Origin: CAHJWH01 sp965198905
Lineage (GTDB): Bacteria > Pseudomonadota > Alphaproteobacteria > Caulobacterales > Caulobacteraceae
Assembly (NCBI GenBank): GCA_965198905.1
Contig: OZ240678.1
Location: 1,550,001-1,614,000 of the forward strand
Direction: 5' to 3'
DNA: 64,000 nt
The notes under the pieces were generated by a model. It had not been told where the DNA came from, did no database searches, and saw only the letters and a program-made list of their open reading frames with translations. The position numbers and the translations under genes were made by a program. The stretch's first letter is position 1, and each line of letters begins with the position of its first letter. This document shows, piece by piece, positions 1-7,958 of this stretch.

Positions 1-487
1 TGTGGCCGCCCATACCGCGGCCCTCATCGACGCCCGCGAAGCCGAATTGGGTCGAACGCTGGAAGAGGAGGAGCTGGAGGCGGCGACCTGGGAACTGGTG
101 CGAGCCGGACGCGCGCTGGGGGCCGTCGACCTGATCGCGGCGGATCAGGCCTTCATGACCGCCGCCATAGCCATCGCGCGTTTTCAGAAGCGCTTCGACC
201 TGATCCTGTCGCCGACCCTGGCCAGGCCGCCAGCCCTGTTGGGCGAGCTGTCGCTGGACCAGTCCGCCGCAGCCTACGGCGCAGCGATCGGCGCCTACAG
301 CCCCTACACCTCGATCTTCAACCAGACCGGCGCGCCGGCCATGAGCATTCCGCTGCACTGGAGCGCGGAAGGCCTCCCGGTCGGCGTCCAGTTCGCAGGC
401 CGGATCGGCGAGGAAGCGTTGTTGTTCTCGGTCGCCGCCGACCTGGAGCGCGCACGGCCCTGGGCGCGTCGACGATTCCCGATCTGA
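1..487 (+). CDS. Amidase-family protein, C-terminal part (cut by window edge)
   Basis: The reading frame enters from the left edge and ends at TGA. The 161 visible residues match the C-terminal part of the amidase-signature family (GatA/AtzF-like hydrolases). They show the stretch RFDLILSPTLARPP, then a YTSIFNQTGAPAMSIPL segment and a GLPVGVQFAGR segment near the end, all typical of this fold. The Ser-Ser-Lys catalytic residues lie upstream of the window, so substrate and exact family cannot be judged. The gene converges on the glutaryl-CoA dehydrogenase gene with a 15-base gap. The visible GTG at base 2 is internal and should not be read as the start. Confidence 0.85.
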   Translation, partial: VAAHTAALIDAREAELGRTLEEEELEAATWELVRAGRALGAVDLIAADQAFMTAAIAIARFQKRFDLILSPTLARPPALLGELSLDQSAAAYGAAIGAYSPYTSIFNQTGAPAMSIPLHWSAEGLPVGVQFAGRIGEEALLFSVAADLERARPWARRRFPI

Positions 488-502
488 TCCTGGCCGCCGG
501 AC

Positions 503-1693
503 CTAGAAGGCGGAGTGTCCGGTGATCGCGCGCCCCAGGATCAGGGCGTGCACGTCGTGGGCGCCCTCGTAGGTATTGACCGTCTCCAGGTTGATGGCGT
601 GGCGCAGCACGTGCAACTCCCCGGTGATGCCGGCCCCGCCATGCATGTCCCGGGCCTCCCGCGCGATGGCCAGCGCCTTGCCGCAGTTATTGCGCTTCAT
701 CATCGAGATGGCTTCCGGCACCCAGGCGCCCTCGTCCAGCAGCCGGCCGAGCGCCAAGGCGCCCTCGAAGCCCAGCGCGATCTCGGTGGACATGTCGGCC
801 AGCTTCTTCTGCACCAGCTGGCGCGAGGCGAGCGGCCGCCCGAACAGGGTGCGCTCGGCCACATATTGGCGAGAGGCGTGGAAGCAGAACTCCGCTGCGC
901 CCATGGCCCCCCAGCTGATGCCGTAGCGCGCCTTGTTGAGACATGAGAAGGGTCCGCGCAGGCCGCGCACGCCGGGTAGGAGGTTGGCCTCGGGCACGAA
1001 CACGTCGGCCAAGCCGATGTCGCCCGTCACGCTGGCGCGAAGGCTGAGCTTGTCGCCGATCTTGGTGGTGGTGAAGCCGTCCATGCCGCGTTCGACGATA
1101 AAGCCGCGGATGTCGCCGTCGAGCTTGGCCCAGACCACCGCAAGATCGGCCACTGGCGAGTTGGTGATCCAGTATTTGGCGCCGTTCAGCACATAGCCGC
1201 CATCAGCCTTGCTGGCGTTGGTGCGCATGGAGGCCGGATCGGACCCGCCCTCCGCCTCGGTCAGGCCGAAGCAACCGATCAGCTCGCCCCGCGCCATATT
1301 TGGCAGGAAGCGCTGCTTCTGCTCCTCGGAGCCGAAGGCGTAGATCGGATACATGGCGAGCGAGGATTGCACGCTCATGGCGGAGCGGTAGCCGCTGTCG
1401 ATCGCCTCGACCTCTCGCGCGATCAGGCCGTAGGCGACGTGGCTGGCGCCCGCGCCGCCGTATTGCTCCGGAAGGGTCGCGCCGAGAAAGCCGAGCGCAC
1501 CCATCTCGGTCATGATCTCCCGATCGAAGCGCTCCTCGGCGAAGGCGGAGACGACGCGGGGGAGAAGCTTTTCCCGCGCATACTGGCGCGCGGCCTCCGA
1601 GATCATGCGCTCTTCATCGGTGAGCCGGCTGACGAGATCCAGGGGATCGTCCCAGCGGTAGGTCTTGGCGTCAGCGCCGGAGTCGAGGGGCAT
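503..1693 (-). CDS. gcdH: Glutaryl-CoA dehydrogenase
   Basis: A 396-residue FAD enzyme of the acyl-CoA dehydrogenase fold. It oxidises and decarboxylates glutaryl-CoA to crotonyl-CoA in lysine/tryptophan breakdown. The C-terminal block NLETVNTYEGAHDVHALILGRAITG is diagnostic of GCDH rather than of other acyl-CoA dehydrogenases, and its E376 is the expected catalytic base. The middle flavin-binding stretch GCFGLTEAEGGSDPASM is also present. Length is normal for the family. A kynureninase lies about 5 kb away, which fits tryptophan/lysine catabolism, but the two are not in one operon. Confidence 0.95.
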   Translation of the reverse strand: MPLDSGADAKTYRWDDPLDLVSRLTDEERMISEAARQYAREKLLPRVVSAFAEERFDREIMTEMGALGFLGATLPEQYGGAGASHVAYGLIAREVEAIDSGYRSAMSVQSSLAMYPIYAFGSEEQKQRFLPNMARGELIGCFGLTEAEGGSDPASMRTNASKADGGYVLNGAKYWITNSPVADLAVVWAKLDGDIRGFIVERGMDGFTTTKIGDKLSLRASVTGDIGLADVFVPEANLLPGVRGLRGPFSCLNKARYGISWGAMGAAEFCFHASRQYVAERTLFGRPLASRQLVQKKLADMSTEIALGFEGALALGRLLDEGAWVPEAISMMKRNNCGKALAIAREARDMHGGAGITGELHVLRHAINLETVNTYEGAHDVHALILGRAITGHSAF

Positions 1694-1799
1694 GGGTTGA
1701 CTCTTCTCTACGCTGAAAGTGCTACGGGGATATAGACCGCCAGCGGGAGGCGTGAAAGCGCCGGCGCGCCGATCCGGCGGGACCCTCGTAAGGCCTGCT

Positions 1800-2147
1800 C
1801 TAAATAGGTGCTAAAATCCGAAACACCTGGGCGAGCTTTTCGGCGCTGAAGGGCTTTTCCAGGATGTGGTGGTCGCCGCAGTCTATGCATTCTTCCGGGG
1901 TCGCCGTGATGAAGACCACCGGCGTCGGTCCATGTTCGGCCAGGATATGATGGACCGCCTTGGGCCCCGATCCTCGCCCCAGCATGACGTCCGACGTGAT
2001 GACCGCCGGCCGCTGTTCGCGGGCGCAGTCGATGGCCTCACGCTCGGTGGCCGCGAAACTGAAGGTCGTGGCGCCCTCGGCGCGAAGCGTGTCGCGGATG
2101 TCGTAGGCCGCGATGGCGTCGTCTTCGATGATGAGCACGTGGCACAT
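1800..2147 (-). CDS. Single-domain response regulator (CheY-like receiver)
   Basis: A 115-residue protein made only of a receiver domain. The acidic pocket EDD is at residues 8-10, the predicted phospho-acceptor is D53 (ITSDVMLG), and the switch Thr (T81) and conserved Lys (K98, in LEKPF) are all in place. No output domain follows, so it should act by protein-protein contact or as a phosphate sink. No histidine kinase is adjacent. It sits upstream of, and on the same strand as, gcdH, with a gap of 106 bases. Its start faces the acyl-CoA-dehydrogenase-like gene, giving a shared divergent promoter region of about 120 bases. Confidence 0.9.
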   Translation of the reverse strand: MCHVLIIEDDAIAAYDIRDTLRAEGATTFSFAATEREAIDCAREQRPAVITSDVMLGRGSGPKAVHHILAEHGPTPVVFITATPEECIDCGDHHILEKPFSAEKLAQVFRILAPI

Positions 2148-2268
2148 GACATCCCCTACGCCAACTTATGTTAAGTGTCTGAGTAAGCAGCGGCGGCGCG
2201 CGCAAGTTCCTGCGAGGGGCGGGTATTCCGAACGCGGATCGCCCCTGAAGCCCGCACGTTTCGCAGAG

Positions 2269-3420
2269 ATGTTTATGAACGCCTCGCCGGCCACATCGCG
2301 TCTCGACGCCGCCAGCCGGCTCGCGCGCGCCTGCGCCGAGCTTTGGCGGCGAAGTTCGAGCTTGGACGTCGACGGGGCCGACCCCGCAAAGCTTTGCGCG
2401 CCTCTGGCCGAGCAGTCGATGTTCGCCGACGCCTTGCCGCTCGCCTACGGAGGGGTGGGCCTGGCGGATGACGACCACGGTCTGGCCCGCACGCTGATGC
2501 TGGTGGGAGGTGCGGACCTTTCGGCCGGCCGCATCTTCGAGGGACATGTCAACGCGGTGAAGCTGTTCTTCCGGTACGGCGACGAGGCTCAATGCCGGAT
2601 GTTGGCCGACGATGTCCATCGCGGCGCCGTGTGCGGGGTCTGGAACGCAGAGGCCCCGCCGGGCCTCCGGCTCATGGGACCCGAGGATGCGCCCGGCCTT
2701 CGCCAGCTTCAAGGCGCGAAGATTTACGCGTCCGGCCTGGGCTTGGTGTCCCGGCCGCTGATCACCGCGCGAACCGAATCCGGCGATATGCTGATGCTCG
2801 CGCCCTCCTTGGCGCAGCCGCTTCCCCACGACCTGTCGGGTTGGACGGTACGCGGGATGCGCGCGACGGCGACCGGGACGGTGGACTTCACCGGGTTGGA
2901 GATCCGCGCAGACGACGTCGTCGGCGGCCCGGGCGATTATTATCGCGCTCCGCTCTTCAGGGGAGGCGCCTGGCGGTTCGCCGCGGTGCAGACCGGCGCG
3001 GTCCTGCGGATGGTCGAGCTGATGCGCGCCGAACTCCGGGGCCGACGGCGGGCCGGCGACGCCCACCAGAAAGCCAGGCTGGGGGCGGCGGCCATGGCGG
3101 CCCAGACCGCCGAGCTGTGGGTCCTGCGCGCCGCCGGGATGGCCGAGGACGATCATGCCGATCCAGCGGCGGTCGACGCCTATGTCAACCTGACCCGGCT
3201 GGTAGTGGAGCGCGCGGCGCTGGAGGTGATCGGCCTGGCGGAGCGCGGGCTGGGCCTCTCCGCCCTGACCCGGCCCAACCCGGTCGAGCGGGTGGCGCGC
3301 GACCTGTCGACCTACCTGCGCCAGCCCTTCCCCGACGGCGCGCTGGAGGATGCGGCAGGCTATGTGGCGGGGCTCGAAGGGGCGCCGCCATGGTCTATCG
3401 GCGCGGACCTGGCGAGGTGA
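2269..3420 (+). CDS. Acyl-CoA-dehydrogenase-like flavoprotein of a glycan-type cluster
   Basis: About 383 residues, from ATG 2269 (or 2275). Upstream in-frame codons lack family similarity. The chain has acyl-CoA dehydrogenase layout: a helical N-terminal part, a beta middle domain (GVWNAEAPPGL, then KIYASGLGLVSRPLI), and a helical C-terminal part with a conserved VERVARDLSTYLRQ segment. The usual catalytic TYEGT-type glutamate is missing: the C-terminus reads YLRQPFPDGAL. It may therefore be a non-standard oxidoreductase. Its stop overlaps the GTG of the methyltransferase gene (GTGA), indicating coupling. Its role is unknown; co-location with a glycosyltransferase, deacetylase and methyltransferase suggests modification of a small glycoconjugate (inference). 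Confidence 0.75.
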   Translation: MFMNASPATSRLDAASRLARACAELWRRSSSLDVDGADPAKLCAPLAEQSMFADALPLAYGGVGLADDDHGLARTLMLVGGADLSAGRIFEGHVNAVKLFFRYGDEAQCRMLADDVHRGAVCGVWNAEAPPGLRLMGPEDAPGLRQLQGAKIYASGLGLVSRPLITARTESGDMLMLAPSLAQPLPHDLSGWTVRGMRATATGTVDFTGLEIRADDVVGGPGDYYRAPLFRGGAWRFAAVQTGAVLRMVELMRAELRGRRRAGDAHQKARLGAAAMAAQTAELWVLRAAGMAEDDHADPAAVDAYVNLTRLVVERAALEVIGLAERGLGLSALTRPNPVERVARDLSTYLRQPFPDGALEDAAGYVAGLEGAPPWSIGADLAR

Positions 3421-4016
3421 GGGGCGGCGAAAGCCTGCCCGGCGGCTATTTCGACGCCCTCTACGCCGGCGATGCCGATCCCTGGGGCTTCCGGACGCGC
3501 GACTACGAACGCGACAAGTACAAAGACACGCTGAAGGCGCTGGACGGCCGCCGGTTCGCGCGCGGCGTGGAGCTCGGATGCTCCATCGGCGAACTCACCG
3601 CGCAGCTGGCGCCCTCATGCGACGCGCTTCTGGGCGTCGACATCGCGCAGGCGGCGTTGGATCAGGCCGTCACGCGCAACGCCCATAACGAGCACGTCCG
3701 CTTCGCCCGCATGACGCTCCCCGAAGAGCGGCCGGAAGGCCGTTTCGACCTGATCGTGCTGTCTGAGGTGCTCTACTATTTCAGCCGCCCCGATCTTGAG
3801 GAGGTGGCGCGATGGGTCGCCTCGGTGCTGCAGCCGGATGGCGTAGCGCTGCTGGTGCATTGGCTGGGCGAGACGCCGGACTATCCCGCCACCGGCGAAG
3901 AGGCCGTGGAGCATTTCCTCACGGCGACGTCGCCGGCGTTGACCACAGACCTGCGCTGGCGGCGAGCCTCCTATCGGCTGGATCGATTGATCCGGACGGA
4001 GCGATCCGGCGGATAA
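3417..4016 (+). CDS. NodS-like SAM-dependent methyltransferase
   Basis: About 199 residues from GTG 3417, which overlaps the preceding stop as GTGA. An ATG at 3390 would add nine residues. A class I methyltransferase motif I is visible as VELGCSIGELTAQLA, followed by LLGVDIAQAALDQA (motif II, acidic residue for the ribose) and FDLIVLSEVLYYF (motif IV). The N-terminal block YFDALYAGDADPWGF is typical of NodS-family N-methyltransferases, whose best-known member methylates de-N-acetylated Nod-factor precursors. A PIG-L deacetylase in the same cluster makes N-methylation of an exposed amine plausible (inference). The last 98 bases overlap the 3' end of the convergent glycosyltransferase gene. Confidence 0.85.
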   Translation: MRGGESLPGGYFDALYAGDADPWGFRTRDYERDKYKDTLKALDGRRFARGVELGCSIGELTAQLAPSCDALLGVDIAQAALDQAVTRNAHNEHVRFARMTLPEERPEGRFDLIVLSEVLYYFSRPDLEEVARWVASVLQPDGVALLVHWLGETPDYPATGEEAVEHFLTATSPALTTDLRWRRASYRLDRLIRTERSGG

Positions 4017-5091
4017 GGCGCGTGGCGAAGGCGATTTGGGCCGGCAGATCTGCGAGGGAGAGCCGGCTCGGCGCAAGGTGCGGGCTAGCCGTCTCCACCA
4101 GGCTCCAGGCCGTCCCGAACGTCTGCGCCGCCAGCGCCGCGCTCAGCGTCTCCGCCGCCACGCCGAGGCGCACGGCCAGGACACCGGCCGACGCCTGGCC
4201 AAGAAAGACACGACGCATCCGGCGACGCCACGTCGCCCGTCGCCAGGCCATCCACGCCGGTTCCAGCATGGCGTCGCATGGGGCGTCGTCGAGCCCGGCG
4301 TGATCGTCCACCAGGCTCGCCAGTCCCCCCGCCGCACGCCCCACCCGCCTGGCCGAGGTCCACACCCGCGCCTCCAGGCAATGGCGCACCGGCACGTCGT
4401 GACGCCTGAGCTGTTCTACGAAGGCGCGGTCTTCGGCGAGCGGGTGGGGCGGAAGCCCCCCCACCTGGCGATAGGCCTTGGCCGTAACGGCCAGATTCGC
4501 CCCCCAGGCCCAGATGTGGTTCGGCCAGGGATTGTGCGTTTCCGGATCAGCGTAGGCGATGATCTCGGCCTGCAGAGCGGAGTAACGCCCCTCCCGACGG
4601 CGCGCCTCGCTGAAGGCGGGAAGCGTCGGGTCGAACGGGTCGAAGTCCACCACGCCCGCCACCGCCTGGGCGCCTCCATCGACCGCCTTCCACAACCTGG
4701 CGATCCAGTCGGAGCGCGGACGGCTGTCGGCGTCGGTCGTGCAGATGAGGCCGATATCGCGATCGCCCAGCAGATCGGCTGCAGCGTCCATGGCTGCGCG
4801 ACGCGCAGCGCCCGCGTTTGCGCTGGCGGCGGGCAGTTGGCGCTCTACCACCGAGACGAGTCCGCCCGACCGTCGAGCGACCTCCGCAGTGGCGTCGGAA
4901 CAATTATTCGCCAACACCACGATGCGGATCGTGTCGGCCGGAGTAATTCCGCCGCCTAGCTCACGCTGGTGTAAAAGAGAGTCTATGCAGACGCCGATCC
5001 TCTCGGACTCGTCTCTCGCAGGGACGGCGACGACCGTCAGCCCCGAATTCCGCCTCAAAAAACACATGACCAGGACACGGTGTCGAAACAC
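3919..5091 (-). CDS. Family 2 glycosyltransferase
   Basis: 390 residues. The N-terminal GT-A domain starts LTVVAVPARDESERIGVCIDSL. A TTDADSR metal-binding DXD-type motif lies near residue 118, and an acceptor-side LAEDRAFVEQLRR (ED motif) comes later, as in inverting GT2 enzymes. No membrane spans are obvious, so it is probably cytoplasmic. The ATG at 5091 lies only eight bases from the possible TTG of the PIG-L gene. An ATG at 5067, or an even later start, would leave room for a divergent promoter. The 3' end overlaps the methyltransferase gene by 98 bases in opposite orientation. Confidence 0.85.
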   Translation of the reverse strand: MFRHRVLVMCFLRRNSGLTVVAVPARDESERIGVCIDSLLHQRELGGGITPADTIRIVVLANNCSDATAEVARRSGGLVSVVERQLPAASANAGAARRAAMDAAADLLGDRDIGLICTTDADSRPRSDWIARLWKAVDGGAQAVAGVVDFDPFDPTLPAFSEARRREGRYSALQAEIIAYADPETHNPWPNHIWAWGANLAVTAKAYRQVGGLPPHPLAEDRAFVEQLRRHDVPVRHCLEARVWTSARRVGRAAGGLASLVDDHAGLDDAPCDAMLEPAWMAWRRATWRRRMRRVFLGQASAGVLAVRLGVAAETLSAALAAQTFGTAWSLVETASPHLAPSRLSLADLPAQIAFATRLIRRIAPSGSIDPADRRLAASAGLWSTPATSP

Positions 5092-5099
5092 CTGCAGGG

Positions 5100-5873
5100 T
5101 TGGCGGGTTCCTCCCGTGTGGATCGTCGCGACGCCCGAAGCTGGACAGCGAAGCAGGCGCGGGCGGCGTTCGCGGCGGCTCCAGTCGTCGAGTTCGATAG
5201 CGTCTGTCCTAATGGGTCCCTGCTGGTGGTGGCCCCCCATCCCGACGATGAAAGCCTGGGCTGCGGCGGCCTGATCGCACTGGCGTCTGAGGCGGGGCGC
5301 CGAGTCGTCGTGGCCACCCTCACAGATGGCGAGGCCTCGCATCCAGGCTCGGCGACCTATCCGCCTAAGCGCCTCGCCGCGGTGCGCCGATCGGAGATGG
5401 AGCAGGCGGCGCGCGCGCTTGGCGGCGCGGGCGTGGAGACGCGCAGCTTCGGGGCGCCGGATGGACGACTGGAGCGCTGCGAACCGGAGGCGCAGGCCTG
5501 GCTGGCGCAACTCGGCGACCGCGCGGCCTTCGACGTCGTGTTCACGACCTGGGCGGCCGATCCCCATCCCGATCACAAGGCCGCCTTCCGCGTCGCCGCA
5601 CGTCGGGCCGCCGCCTGGGGGATCGAGCTGTTCGCCTATCCGATCTGGGGCCTGACCCTGGCCGACGACGCCGAAGCAGGCCCGGTCGCGCCGTGTCTCA
5701 AGCTCGACATCAGCTCAGTGCTGGACCGCAAGCGCACCGCCGTGGCCGCTCACAAGACCCAGACGACAGGGGAGATCGCCGACGACCCGGGCGGGTTTCG
5801 GCTGTCGCCCGCCGATCTGGCGCGCCACCTGACCCCCTTCGAGGTCTTCCTTCGCTTCGGCGGCTCTAGGTGA
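5100..5873 (+). CDS. PIG-L family deacetylase
   Basis: Up to 257 residues. The first possible start is TTG 5100; GTG 5118 is an alternative that leaves more space to the divergent gene. The two zinc-site motifs of the LmbE/PIG-L family are intact: AHPDDE (H47, D49, D50, E51) and HPDH (H156-H159). Such enzymes remove acetyl groups from N-acetylglucosamine derivatives. With the neighbouring GT2, methyltransferase and dehydrogenase-like genes, it likely acts on a sugar conjugate made by the cluster (inference). Its end overlaps the convergent kynU gene by eight bases. Confidence 0.9.
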   Translation: MAGSSRVDRRDARSWTAKQARAAFAAAPVVEFDSVCPNGSLLVVAPHPDDESLGCGGLIALASEAGRRVVVATLTDGEASHPGSATYPPKRLAAVRRSEMEQAARALGGAGVETRSFGAPDGRLERCEPEAQAWLAQLGDRAAFDVVFTTWAADPHPDHKAAFRVAARRAAAWGIELFAYPIWGLTLADDAEAGPVAPCLKLDISSVLDRKRTAVAAHKTQTTGEIADDPGGFRLSPADLARHLTPFEVFLRFGGSR

Positions 5874-7098
5874 CCGCCGAGCGGACCTGGAACCTGTCCT
5901 CGCGCCAGGATTGGGTGGCCATGATGTCGTGCAGGATTTCCACCGCCGCCCAGACGTCCTCAAAGCCGACATACAGCGCCGGGAAGCCGAAGCGCAGGAT
6001 GTCGGGCGCCCGGAAATCGCCGATGACGCCTCGGGCGATCGCCGCCTGCATCACCGGATATCCGCCGAGATGGCTGAAGGAGACGTGGGCCCCTCGCCGG
6101 GCCGGGTCGCGCGGCGTGGCGAGGGTGAGGCCAAGGCCTTGGCAGCGCGCCTCCACCTGCTCGATAAACAGGGTGCAGAGCGCCTGGGACTTGGCGAACA
6201 CCTGGGCGGGATCGGCCGCCAGCATCAGCTCCACGCCGACCTCCAGGGCAGCGAGGCCCAGGATGGGCGGGGTGCCGCACAGGAAGCGCGCGAGGCCTTC
6301 CGCCGGGCGATAAGCGTCCGCGAAATCGAACGGAGCGGCGTGCCCCATCCAGCCGGACAGCGGGGAGCGGAGCTGGTCCTGAAGCCGCTCGGCTACGTAG
6401 AGGAAGGCCGGGGCGCCGGGCCCGCCGTTGAGGTACTTGTAGCCGCAGCCCACCGCCAGGTCCGCGCCGACGCCCGCCAGGTCAACCCGGACGGCGCCGG
6501 TGCTGTGGCTGAGGTCCCAGAGCATCAGCGCACCGCTCGCGTGCGCCGCCGCCGTGACCGCGGCCATGTCGAAGGTCTCGCCGCTCTTGTAGTGAACGTG
6601 GGTGAGCAGCAGGGCGCCGACGTCAGCGTCCAGCGCGTCCAAGATGTCCTCTCGCGGGAGGCTGCGCACCTCGATCCGCGGCGAGAAGGAGGCCACGCCC
6701 TGGGCGATGTAGAGGTCGGTGGGAAAGCCGCCGGCCTCGGTCAGGATCACACGGCGATCCGGCCGCGCCGCCATGGCCGCGGCGAGCAGCTTGAACAGGT
6801 TGACCGAGGTGGAGTCGGCCACCGTCACCTCATTCGGGCGCGCGCCGATCAGACCCGCGATCCGCCCCCCGATCCTGGCGGGCGCCTCGATCCACCCGGC
6901 CGTGTTCCAGCTGCGGATCAGGCCGTCGCCCCACTCCGAGCCCACGACCTCGGCGAGCCTTGCAGGCGTCGCGCAAGGCAAGGGCCCTAGCGAATTGCCG
7001 TCCAGGTAGATGACGCCGGGCGGCAGCTGGAAGCGCGCGCGGAAATCGCGCAGGGGGTCGACCTCGTCCCGCCCGCGCGCTTCGGCCCGGCTCAGCAC
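5866..7098 (-). CDS. kynU: Kynureninase
   Basis: A 410-residue PLP enzyme of fold type I. It cleaves kynurenine or 3-hydroxykynurenine to anthranilate/3-hydroxyanthranilate and alanine. The PLP lysine is K221 in GCGYKYLNGGPGAPAF, a kynureninase signature. YLDGNSLGPLP near the N-terminus and the SFSHLGGYPV segment also fit. It starts eight bases after the SDR gene, so it is the last gene of a phosphotransferase-SDR-SDR-kynU unit. This is odd company: no tryptophan dioxygenase or kynurenine formamidase gene is in view. Confidence 0.95.
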   Translation of the reverse strand: MLSRAEARGRDEVDPLRDFRARFQLPPGVIYLDGNSLGPLPCATPARLAEVVGSEWGDGLIRSWNTAGWIEAPARIGGRIAGLIGARPNEVTVADSTSVNLFKLLAAAMAARPDRRVILTEAGGFPTDLYIAQGVASFSPRIEVRSLPREDILDALDADVGALLLTHVHYKSGETFDMAAVTAAAHASGALMLWDLSHSTGAVRVDLAGVGADLAVGCGYKYLNGGPGAPAFLYVAERLQDQLRSPLSGWMGHAAPFDFADAYRPAEGLARFLCGTPPILGLAALEVGVELMLAADPAQVFAKSQALCTLFIEQVEARCQGLGLTLATPRDPARRGAHVSFSHLGGYPVMQAAIARGVIGDFRAPDILRFGFPALYVGFEDVWAAVEILHDIMATQSWREDRFQVRSAVT

Positions 7099-7106
7099 CG
7101 GGCGGT

Positions 7107-7958
7107 TCAGTCGCCGCCCTCGCGCGTCTCCTCGGTGGGCGTGTCCGCTGCGGGCGTGTCCGCCGCGGGCGGGCGGCGGAGCACGATCGGATGTGAGGAG
7201 GACAGGCCCCCATCCACCACCAGGGCGTGGCCGTTGACATAGCTCGCCGCGTCGGAGGCCAGAAACAGCGCCGCCGCCGCGATCTCCTCAGGCTCTCCAC
7301 CCCGGCGCAGGGGATTGAGCTGGCCGATGCGGTCCTCCTTGCCCGCGGCGCGGGCGGCCTCGTAGGCGAAGCGGGTCATCCCGCTTTCGATCAGGCCGGG
7401 ACAGATGGCGTTGACCCGGACACCCGTTCCCGCCAGCTGCTGGGCCGCGGTCTGCACCAGGTTGATCACCCCCGCCTTGGAGGCGGAGTAGCAGGCCGGC
7501 CCCGCCCCCGACCGCAGGCCCGCGACCGAAGCGGTGCACACGATAGCGCCGCCCCCGCGCTCCGCAATCCGGGAGGCGCCGTGCTTGATGGCCAGGAACG
7601 GCCCGATCAGGTTGACCCGCAGCACCTCGGCCCAGATTTCGGGCGTGGCGTCGAACAGGCCGCCCGGCACGCCACCGGTGATCCCGGCGTTGGCGTAGAA
7701 GACATCGAGGCCGCCGAACCGCGCGCAGGCCTCGGCGATCACCGCCTGGACGTCAGCCTCGGCCCCCGCATCCGCCTGCATGGCATGGCCCGCACCGCCG
7801 CTGGAGACGATCATCTCCACCGTTTCATGCACCGCCTCGGCGCGGTCCACGGCGATTAGGCTGGCGCCTTCGCGGGCGAACAGGCGCGCGGTGGCCCGGC
7901 CGATGCCCGACCCCGCCCCGGTGACGATGGCGACCTTGCCTCCAAGGGCTCCCCTCAT
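7107..7958 (-). CDS. SDR-family oxidoreductase (first)
   Basis: 283 residues from ATG 7958, which overlaps the stop of the upstream SDR gene (ATGA). Classical short-chain dehydrogenase features are present: TGAGSGIG nucleotide-binding motif, NAG (residues of YANAGI), catalytic Ser in CTASVAG and the YSASKAG active site (Y-x-x-x-K). The C-terminal NGHALVVDGG is typical. An extra tail carries a short proline/threonine repeat (PPAADTPAADTPTEET). Substrate unknown. It lies directly upstream of kynU on the same strand. Confidence 0.88.
   Translation of the reverse strand: MRGALGGKVAIVTGAGSGIGRATARLFAREGASLIAVDRAEAVHETVEMIVSSGGAGHAMQADAGAEADVQAVIAEACARFGGLDVFYANAGITGGVPGGLFDATPEIWAEVLRVNLIGPFLAIKHGASRIAERGGGAIVCTASVAGLRSGAGPACYSASKAGVINLVQTAAQQLAGTGVRVNAICPGLIESGMTRFAYEAARAAGKEDRIGQLNPLRRGGEPEEIAAAALFLASDAASYVNGHALVVDGGLSSSHPIVLRRPPAADTPAADTPTEETREGGD

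Noticed and set aside
494..513. CCGCC/GGCGG hairpin between the amidase and gcdH
   Set aside because: Five-base stem, no T-run, overlaps the gcdH stop; too weak to call a terminator.
515..946. Long open frame opposite gcdH
   Set aside because: Shadow of the high-GC glutaryl-CoA dehydrogenase gene; no family similarity and no ribosome site. The same holds for most frames opposite dnaK, gspD, carB and rho.
1759..1779. CGCCGG/CCGGCG hairpin after the response regulator gene
   Set aside because: Six-base GC stem with no T-run; such stems are frequent in DNA of this composition.
2038..3156. 372-codon minus-strand frame opposite the dehydrogenase-like gene
   Set aside because: Low-complexity Arg/Gly/Pro-rich translation typical of antisense frames in GC-rich DNA; the plus strand carries the conserved domains.
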